Source: CAIMFV01 sp040757715 (GTDB lineage: Bacteria; Pseudomonadota; Alphaproteobacteria; Caulobacterales; Caulobacteraceae). From it: a stretch of 64,000 bases of DNA. Each line of letters opens with the position of its first letter. Position 1 is the first letter of the stretch. The notes under the pieces are model-generated. The model was not told where the DNA came from, did not search any database, and saw nothing but the letters and a program-made list of their open reading frames with translations. The stretch spans positions 32,790 to 96,789 of the forward strand of contig JBFLWS010000011.1 in NCBI GenBank assembly GCA_040757715.1. The letters are read 5' to 3'. Positions 58,441-64,000 of this stretch are shown piece after piece. The position numbers and the translations under genes are program-made.

Positions 58441-58794
58441 ATGAGCCTCCGTTTTCGCTCTCGCGTCCTCACCCTCCCCGCCCGGATCGAGGCGGCGATC
58501 CTGGGCGCGTCCCTCTCCCTGGCCTTCGCACTTCCGGCCTTCGCCGGCACCACGGGCGGCACCGCCATGCCGTGGGAAACCCCGCTTCAGACCATCCAGG
58601 ACTCCCTGTCGGGGCCGGTGGCCAAGGCGATCGGCGTCATCGCCATTGTCCTGACCGGTCTGGGCTTTGCCGTCGCCGAGAGCGGCTCGGTCGTGCGCAA
58701 GGGCATCGGCATCGTGTTCGGCCTGGCCATCGCCTTCACCGCCACGACCTTCATGACCAGCTTCTTCAACATCACCTCCGGCGCGGTGTTCTAG
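58441..58794 (+). CDS. trbC: TrbC pilin (VirB2-like)
   Basis: A 117-residue pro-pilin with a long signal peptide ending LPAFA and two membrane segments (GPVAKAIGVIAIVLTGLGFAV; GIGIVFGLAIAFTATTFMTSF). Subunit of the conjugative pilus. Own ribosome site GAGGAG. It is the first gene of the right-hand trb block; its usual left neighbour trbB is at 2803-3771. Confidence 0.9.
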   Translation: MSLRFRSRVLTLPARIEAAILGASLSLAFALPAFAGTTGGTAMPWETPLQTIQDSLSGPVAKAIGVIAIVLTGLGFAVAESGSVVRKGIGIVFGLAIAFTATTFMTSFFNITSGAVF

Positions 58795-58795
58795 G

Positions 58796-59062
58796 ATGGG
58801 TCCGTCCGCTGTCGAGGGGTTCGAGATCGGCTTCCACAGCTCCCTGTCGGAGCCTGTGACCATCGCCGGCGTGCCGCGCATGATCGCGGTTCTGAACGGC
58901 ACCCTCACCGCCGTGCTCTCCCTGGGCCTGCAAGTGCCGATCATCGGCATCCCGCTGGGCCTGGCGATCCACACTGGCTCCTACTGGCTGAACAAGCGCG
59001 ACCCCTACTTCTTCGATGCGCTGAAGCGGCACATGCGCCAGCGGCCCTACTGGGACGCCTGA
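58796..59062 (+). CDS. trbD: TrbD (VirB3-like)
   Basis: An 88-residue inner-membrane protein with VirB3 pattern: short N-terminal region FHSSLSEPVTIAGVPR, two hydrophobic segments (MIAVLNGTLTAVLSLGL and IIGIPLGLAIHTG), and the closing DPYFFDALKRHMRQRPYWDA. Starts one base after the trbC stop. Confidence 0.92.
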   Translation: MGPSAVEGFEIGFHSSLSEPVTIAGVPRMIAVLNGTLTAVLSLGLQVPIIGIPLGLAIHTGSYWLNKRDPYFFDALKRHMRQRPYWDA

Positions 59063-59064
59063 CC

Positions 59065-59268
59065 ATGGACCGGCTGGTCGCCCTCCTCGCTTCGCCCGCC
59101 GCCGCTGTCGCGCTGCTCGGCGCGCTCGCCTGGGCGCCAATGACCGGCTTTCCAACCTGGGGCGCGCTCTCGCGCGGCCGCTACGCCAGCACCGTGTGCG
59201 TCAGCGTGGCCGTCGCGGTCTTTGTCTTCGCCTTCGTCCAGCGCCTCACAGCGCCGGCGACCAGCTAG
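59065..59268 (+). CDS. Small membrane protein between trbD and trbE
   Basis: A 67-residue protein with two hydrophobic helices (RLVALLASPAAAVALLGALAW and YASTVCVSVAVAVFVFAFV). Two bases after trbD and nine before trbE, so certainly in the operon. No counterpart in the classical RP4 trb set is recognised; a small inner-membrane accessory is plausible. Confidence 0.72.
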   Translation: MDRLVALLASPAAAVALLGALAWAPMTGFPTWGALSRGRYASTVCVSVAVAVFVFAFVQRLTAPATS

Positions 59269-59277
59269 GGGCCCAAG

Positions 59278-61737
59278 ATGCTCTACCTTCGCGAATACCG
59301 CGCCAAGGCCGAGCGACTGTTCGACCACCTGCCCTGGGTGGCCCTGATCGGCCCCGGCCTGATGCTCAACAAGGACGGCAGCTTCCAGAAGACCCTGGCC
59401 TTCCGCGGGCCAGACCTCGCCAGCTCGACGGACGCCGGCCTGGTCGCCACCCGCGCCCAGCTCAACAATGCCCTGCGGCGACTGGGGTCGCGCTGGTGCC
59501 TGCACATCGAGGCCTTGCGCGCCGGGGCGCTGGGCTATCCGACCAGCCAGTTTCCCGACCCCGTCTCCGCCTTGATCGATGACGAGCGCCGCGCGGCGTT
59601 CGAGGCCGAGGAGAGCCACTTCGAGAGCCGCTATTTCCTGACCTTCACCTACCTGCCGCCCGAGGAAGCCATCTCCACGGCCGAAAGCCTGCTGCTGGAA
59701 AACGCGCCGTCCGGGCGCGGCGCCGAGGGCATGTACCGCGCGGCGCTCGGCGGCTTCCTGGCGACGGTGCGCCAGATCGCCGACATCCTCGGCGCCATCA
59801 TGCCAGAGGTGCGCGAGCTCGACGACGACGAGACGCTGACCTACCTGCACGGCTGCATCTCCACCAAGCGGCACTACGTCCGGGCGCCCGACACCCCGGC
59901 CTACCTCGACGCCTTCCTCTGCGACGACGACTTCCAGGGCGGGCTCTTTCCCCGTCTCGGCGGCCAGTATGTACGGACCATCTCGGTGCGCGCCTACCCC
60001 ACCAGCTCCTCGCCGGGCCTGCTCGACCGGCTGAACGAACTGGGCGTCGCCTATCGCTGGACCTGCCGGTTCCTGCCCCTCGACAAGGAGGACGCCCGCA
60101 AAGCCGTCACCCTGGTGCGCAAGCGCTGGTTCGCCAAGCGCAAGGGCGTCATGGCGCTGATCAAGGAGGCGGTGACCAAGGAGCCGTCGCTCCTCGAGGA
60201 CCCGGACGCCACGGCCAAGACCTCGGACGCCGATGCCGCCCTGGCCATTCTCGGCGGCGACTACGCCTCGATCGGATACTTCACCCCGACCGTCACCCTG
60301 ATGGGGCCCGACCCCGACCGCCTGGCCGACCGGGTTCGCGAGGTGGAGAGCGCCATCAACCGGGCCGGGTTCGTCTGCAAGGTGGAGGACGTCAATGCGG
60401 TGGAGGCCTGGTTGGGGTCGATCCCGGGCCAGGCCTATGCCGACCTGCGCCGGCCGCTCGTCTCCTCGCTGAACCTTTGCGACATGATGCCGATGTCGGC
60501 CATCTGGCCGGGCCCCTCGCGCAACGCCCACCTGACCTCCGAATGCGCCAAGCGCGGCCATCCTGGCCCCCAGCCGCCCCTGATGTACGCCCGGACGGCC
60601 GGTACGACGCCGTTCCGCTTCGACCTGCACCAGGGGGACGTGGGCCACACCATGATTGTCGGGCCCACGGGCTCGGGCAAATCGGTGCTGCTCAACACCA
60701 TCGCCATGCAGTGGTTGCGCTATCCCGAGGCCCAAATCTTCTACTTCGATAAGGGCGCCAGCTCGCGCGCCTCGACCCTGCTGACCGGCGGCCAGTTTTT
60801 CGTCCTTGGCGGCGATCAGTCCGACCTCGCCTTCCAGCCGCTCGCCGACCTCGAGGGGCCGGAGGACAAGACCTGGGCCCAGGAATGGGTGCAGGACATC
60901 GTCTCGGCCGAGGGCGTCGAGATCACGCCGGCGGTCAAGGATGAGATCTGGGGCGCGTTGAAGAACCTGGCCTCGGGCCCACCGGCGCAGCGGACCCTCA
61001 CCCTGCTGGCCGCGACCATCCAGGACCAGGCGGTGAAGTCAGCGCTCCTGCCCTACACGCTCGCTGGCCCCCACGGGCATCTGCTCGACGCCCAGGACAA
61101 TAGCCGCGTCAGCGCCCGCTGGCAGACCTTCGAGATGTCGGAGCTGATGGGGTCCAAGGCGGCCCTGCAGCCCGTGCTGACCTACATCTTCCGCACCCTT
61201 GAGCGGCGCTTCGACGGGCGGCCGACCCTGCTGGTGCTGGACGAAGCCTGGCTCTTCCTCGACCAAGGGACCTTTGCGGCCAAGATCCGCGAATGGCTGA
61301 AGACGCTGCGCAAGTTCAACGTGGCCGTGGTGTTCGCCACCCAGAGCCTGGCGGACGTGGCCCGCTCCTCGATTGCGCCGGCGCTGATCGAGAGCTGTCC
61401 GACCCGGGTGTTCCTGCCCAACCCCGACGCCCACACCCCGCAGATCGCCAGCCTCTACGAAGGCTTCGGGCTCAATACCCAGCAGTTGCAGATCGTGGCG
61501 GGCGCCACGCCGAAGCGGGAATACTACTACCAGTCCTCGGCTGGGAACCGCTTGTTCGAGTTGGGCCTGGGGCCGATCGCCCTGGCCGCCGTCGGGGCCT
61601 CGTCGCCTGGCGACCAGGCGCGCATCGATGCCGCGCTCGACGGTGGCGGCGCCTTCGCCGCCGACTTCTACCGCGCCCAGGGTCACGCCGACGTCGCGGA
61701 GTTTCTCGCCCGCCAGCAGCCCTTGAGGGTTGCGTGA
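59278..61737 (+). CDS. trbE: TrbE (VirB4) conjugative ATPase
   Basis: An 819-residue ATPase that powers pilus assembly and substrate transfer. Walker A VGPTGSGKSVLL at residues 461-472 and Walker B TLLVLDEAWLFLD near residue 650; N-terminal VirB4 domain LYLREYRAKAERLFDHLPW. Full length and intact. The stop TGA shares two bases with the ATG of the next gene. Confidence 0.96.
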   Translation: MLYLREYRAKAERLFDHLPWVALIGPGLMLNKDGSFQKTLAFRGPDLASSTDAGLVATRAQLNNALRRLGSRWCLHIEALRAGALGYPTSQFPDPVSALIDDERRAAFEAEESHFESRYFLTFTYLPPEEAISTAESLLLENAPSGRGAEGMYRAALGGFLATVRQIADILGAIMPEVRELDDDETLTYLHGCISTKRHYVRAPDTPAYLDAFLCDDDFQGGLFPRLGGQYVRTISVRAYPTSSSPGLLDRLNELGVAYRWTCRFLPLDKEDARKAVTLVRKRWFAKRKGVMALIKEAVTKEPSLLEDPDATAKTSDADAALAILGGDYASIGYFTPTVTLMGPDPDRLADRVREVESAINRAGFVCKVEDVNAVEAWLGSIPGQAYADLRRPLVSSLNLCDMMPMSAIWPGPSRNAHLTSECAKRGHPGPQPPLMYARTAGTTPFRFDLHQGDVGHTMIVGPTGSGKSVLLNTIAMQWLRYPEAQIFYFDKGASSRASTLLTGGQFFVLGGDQSDLAFQPLADLEGPEDKTWAQEWVQDIVSAEGVEITPAVKDEIWGALKNLASGPPAQRTLTLLAATIQDQAVKSALLPYTLAGPHGHLLDAQDNSRVSARWQTFEMSELMGSKAALQPVLTYIFRTLERRFDGRPTLLVLDEAWLFLDQGTFAAKIREWLKTLRKFNVAVVFATQSLADVARSSIAPALIESCPTRVFLPNPDAHTPQIASLYEGFGLNTQQLQIVAGATPKREYYYQSSAGNRLFELGLGPIALAAVGASSPGDQARIDAALDGGGAFAADFYRAQGHADVAEFLARQQPLRVA

Positions 61738-62078
61738 TGGCCATGATCGCCACGACCCCCGACCCTCTGGATCCGCCCCTATCGGCCAGGGAATTCGCGC
61801 AGCTGCGCTGGCTGACCGCCCGCCTGCCGGCGGCGTGGACGGCGAGCCGTCGCCGGCGCCGGCTTCTGTTCCTCGGCCTCGCCGCGCCGGGGTTCCTTTG
61901 CGTGTTCGCCACGCCCCTGCATCAGAACCTCGCCGTGCTCCTCGCGGGCTTCCTGTTGTTTGGGGCGGCGTGCGGGTTTCGGGCCCGCACCGAGCGCCTG
62001 TTCGCGCGCGCGGAGGCGGCCGCGGTCTGGCCGCCAACGCCGCCATCCCTGTCGAAGGAGGACCATCCCCATGCGTAG
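61737..62078 (+). CDS. Small membrane protein between trbE and trbJ
   Basis: A 113-residue protein starting at ATG 61737 (TGATG overlap with trbE). Basic segment (AAWTASRRRRRLLFLG) leading into two hydrophobic helices (LAAPGFLCVFA; LAVLLAGFLLFGAACGF). Ends after the trbJ start. Not part of the RP4 set; unknown, probably an inner-membrane partner of the Trb channel. Confidence 0.7.
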   Translation: MAMIATTPDPLDPPLSAREFAQLRWLTARLPAAWTASRRRRRLLFLGLAAPGFLCVFATPLHQNLAVLLAGFLLFGAACGFRARTERLFARAEAAAVWPPTPPSLSKEDHPHA

Positions 62079-62790
62079 TCGTCGGCAATTCCTGTCCTCG
62101 GTCGCGCTCGCGACCGCTTTGCTTGTCACCACAGCGCCGCCGGTCGCTCAGGCCCAGATGGCCGTCGTCGACGTCAGGGCGATTCTCCAGGCAGAGCAGC
62201 AGGTCTCGCAGGGCCTGACCCAGATCCAGCGGCTCGAATCGCAGCTCACCAACCAGGCGGCGATGCTGCAGCACCTGCAGACCGACATCACTGGCCCGAT
62301 CGCGCAGATCACCGGCCAAGCGACGGCGATCCTGCAGCAGGCCCAAGGGATCGGCTACAACGCCCAGAACGTCGCCCAGCAATATGCCGCGCTTTATCCG
62401 ACGACCATGCCGGGCGCGACTCTGGCTTCGACCCAGGCGTCGCTGGCCACTTGGCGGCAGAACAACACCCTGGCCCTGCAGGATGCGCTGCAGATGCAGA
62501 ATCAGATCGCCCAGGGCCAGCAGACCACCAGCGCCCAGGTGGCCAGCGCGGTGAGCGCTTCGCAAGGCGCGGCGGGCCAGACGGCGGCCATCCAGGCCTC
62601 CAATCAGCTGCTGGCGACGGTGAGCGCCCAGCTGACCCAGTTGCAGAACCTGCTGATCACTCAGGCCAGGGCCGAGCAGACCCTGGCCGCGCAGGCCCAG
62701 GCCTCGCAGGCGGCCGGCGCGGCCGACAGCCAGCGGTTCTGGGCCACCCCGACGCCGGCCAGCCGCGTCCAGAATCCGGGGCAGCTCTGA
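62071..62790 (+). CDS. trbJ: TrbJ (VirB5-like) mating protein
   Basis: A 239-residue periplasmic protein with a signal peptide (SSVALATALLVTTAPPVAQA) and Gln/Ala-rich coiled-coil helices (QVSQGLTQIQRLESQLTNQ; LLATVSAQLTQLQNLLITQ). TrbJ is a minor pilus component and helps surface contact. ATG 62071 follows GAAGGAGG; an earlier in-frame start lies inside the preceding gene. Confidence 0.9.
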   Translation: MRSRRQFLSSVALATALLVTTAPPVAQAQMAVVDVRAILQAEQQVSQGLTQIQRLESQLTNQAAMLQHLQTDITGPIAQITGQATAILQQAQGIGYNAQNVAQQYAALYPTTMPGATLASTQASLATWRQNNTLALQDALQMQNQIAQGQQTTSAQVASAVSASQGAAGQTAAIQASNQLLATVSAQLTQLQNLLITQARAEQTLAAQAQASQAAGAADSQRFWATPTPASRVQNPGQL

Positions 62791-63062
62791 TGCGGGCCCT
62801 CCGGCTTCTCGGTGCATTGGGCCTTGCGGCCGCGGCGCTCGCGGCCTGTTCGCCGGCAGAGCCCAGCCACGACAAGGCCTACTACGCCGCCCATGACGCC
62901 GAGCGGGCAACGAAGCTGTCCGCCTGCCAGAACGACCCCGGCAAGATGGCCGCCACGCCCAACTGCGTGAACGCCCAGGCGGCCGACGCCGACGCCCACA
63001 CCAAGAATTTCTACGACGTCCAGAAGCCAGCGGCGCGGGTCCAGCAACCCGGCAAGCTCTAG
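62790..63062 (+). CDS. trbK: EexN/TrbK-like entry exclusion lipoprotein
   Basis: A 90-residue lipoprotein: signal peptide and lipobox LAAC (Cys19), then a short exposed domain with CQNDPGKMAATPNCVNAQAAD, the Cys-x-Asn-Asp-Pro-Gly ... Pro-Asn-Cys-x-Asn-Ala pattern of EexN proteins. Lies in the TrbK place between trbJ and trbL and overlaps the trbJ stop. It would exclude entry of the same element into the host. Confidence 0.88.
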   Translation: MRALRLLGALGLAAAALAACSPAEPSHDKAYYAAHDAERATKLSACQNDPGKMAATPNCVNAQAADADAHTKNFYDVQKPAARVQQPGKL

Positions 63063-63080
63063 GACCGGGAACCGCTGGTC

Positions 63081-64000
63081 ATGGCCACCGCCGATCCCGC
63101 TGTCCTGGACGACTTCCTCAACAAGTTCCGGACCCAGGTCGATGCCGGGTTCGGGCTGATCCAGGGCGATGTTTCCACCGTGCTTGGCACCTTGGTCGTG
63201 ATCAGCATCGTGATCACCGCGCTGCTCTGGGCGATCGACGAGAACCAGAATGTGCTGGCGTCGTTGGTGCGCAAGGTCTTGCTGGTCGGCTTCTTCGCCT
63301 GGCTGGTGTCGCAGTGGCACAGCTTGTCGACGACCGTCGTCAACGGCTTTGCGGCGCTGGGGCTCAAAGCCGGCGGCGGGGCGATGACCGTCACCACCTT
63401 CACCACATCGCCCTCTCAGATCGTCATGGCCGGGATCAACGTGATCTCCGGGCTGATGCAGTACGTGAAGAAGATCTCCCCGGGGCCGATCGAGTTCTTC
63501 GCTCATATCGATGTCGTCGCCATGGCGCTGATCGCGGCCATCGGCATCCTGATCGCCTTCGTGATCCTGGCCGTCGAGATCGTGGTGACGATCATCGAAT
63601 TCCACATCGTCACCCTCGTGGCCTTCGTCACCGTGCCCTTCGGCGTGTTGACCCAGACCTCGTTCATGAGCGAGCGGGCGATTGGCTACGTGGTCTCTGT
63701 CGGCATCAAGCTGATGGCGCTGGCCATCGTCGTCAGCTTGGGGACGACGGTATTCGACAACTACACCGTCTCCTCCGACCCCGGCATCGGCGAGGACGTC
63801 GGCCTGCTGCTGGCCGCCGTCGTCATGGTGATGCTGGCGCTGAAGATCCCGTCGATCGCCGCGGCCCTGATCAGCGGTGGACCCCAGCTCAACGCCGGCG
63901 GCGCCGTGATGGGCGCGGCGGGCGTCGCGGCCGGCGTCGCAGGCGGCGCCTTGGCCATGCGCGCCCTCGGCGGCGCGGTGTCGGGCGGCTGGGCGGCGGG
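63081..64000 (+). CDS. trbL: TrbL (VirB6-like) channel protein, 3' end outside window
   Basis: Polytopic inner-membrane protein, first 306 residues visible with at least five membrane segments (TVLGTLVVISIVITALLWAI, KVLLVGFFAWLVSQW, VVAMALIAAIGILIAFVIL, IGYVVSVGIKLMALAIVVSL, GLLLAAVVMVMLALKI) and a Gly/Ala-rich region where the window ends. Forms part of the transfer channel. ATG 63081 is 18 bases after the lipoprotein stop. Confidence 0.93.
   Translation, partial: MATADPAVLDDFLNKFRTQVDAGFGLIQGDVSTVLGTLVVISIVITALLWAIDENQNVLASLVRKVLLVGFFAWLVSQWHSLSTTVVNGFAALGLKAGGGAMTVTTFTTSPSQIVMAGINVISGLMQYVKKISPGPIEFFAHIDVVAMALIAAIGILIAFVILAVEIVVTIIEFHIVTLVAFVTVPFGVLTQTSFMSERAIGYVVSVGIKLMALAIVVSLGTTVFDNYTVSSDPGIGEDVGLLLAAVVMVMLALKIPSIAAALISGGPQLNAGGAVMGAAGVAAGVAGGALAMRALGGAVSGGWAA

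Larger units (their letters stand above)
1..64000. mobile_element. Interior of a conjugative element (ICE or plasmid), both ends outside the window
   Basis: Coupling protein and TrbB genes at the left edge and trbC-trbD-trbE-trbJ-trbL at the right edge frame a cargo of SOS mutagenesis, defence-like and metal-resistance genes. No integrase, attachment site, replication gene, partition gene or insertion-sequence transposase was recognised, so ICE and conjugative plasmid cannot be told apart here. The P-type (Trb) mating system is inferred from gene content and order. Confidence 0.7.

Noticed and set aside
1..64000. CRISPR arrays, tRNA or rRNA genes, insertion sequences
   Set aside because: No repeat-spacer pattern, no recognisable tRNA or rRNA sequence and no transposase frame were found on reading both strands; a covariance-model search would be needed to exclude small RNAs.

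Overview
The window is the interior of a GC-rich conjugative element (an integrative and conjugative element or a plasmid; neither integrase nor replication genes are in view) from an alphaproteobacterium. The host assignment rests on three GTTC-N7-GTTC sites, the alphaproteobacterial LexA box, placed in front of dnaE2, imuA and dinB, and on gene families common in Caulobacterales and relatives. Genus is not decidable from the sequence.

Layout. 1-3771: conjugation block with the C-terminal part of a probable relaxase, the TraG/VirD4 coupling protein and the TrbB ATPase. 58441-64000: the rest of the mating apparatus (trbC, trbD, a small membrane protein, trbE, a small membrane protein, trbJ, an EexN/TrbK-like lipoprotein and the start of trbL). 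About 54.7 kb of cargo therefore sits inside what is normally a contiguous trbB-trbC-trbD-trbE operon.

Cargo 1 (about 3.8-24.8 kb) is a DNA-damage and putative defence island. It holds a mobile SOS mutagenesis set (dnaE2, imuA-imuB, dinB), each transcription unit with its own LexA box, plus an SRAP protein. Between dnaE2 and imuB lies an overlapping four-gene operon: an unknown 188-residue protein, a QueC-like PP-loop enzyme, an HTH-ImmA/IrrE metallopeptidase and a PIN-domain protein. It is preceded by three TGACA(A/T)TG operator-like repeats at exact 31-bp spacing. This is the best candidate for an undescribed system. Downstream, dinB overlaps an AbiJ-like nuclease gene followed by a second putative nuclease, and a minus-strand group contains an AbiV/HEPN-like protein.

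Cargo 2 (24.9-57.2 kb) is a metal and metalloid resistance island: arsenic (arsH, arsR, two arsC types, an aquaglyceroporin), Zn/Cd/Co/Pb-type genes (cytochrome c-FTR1 fusion, ZIP, two CDF proteins, czcCBA, MerR and Zur-like regulators) linked by three nearly identical MerR-type operators, and copper/silver (cusCBA-F, copCD, copAB, cueR, copZ, P-type ATPase with a CueR-type promoter). A CnrYXH-like ECF sigma signalling trio is also present. A small LuxR-type regulator and an unknown gene bridge to the trb genes.

The parts suggest an element that combines self-transfer, inducible mutagenesis, candidate phage or plasmid defence, and broad metal resistance. Functions of the unknown and defence-like genes are inferences from family resemblance and position.
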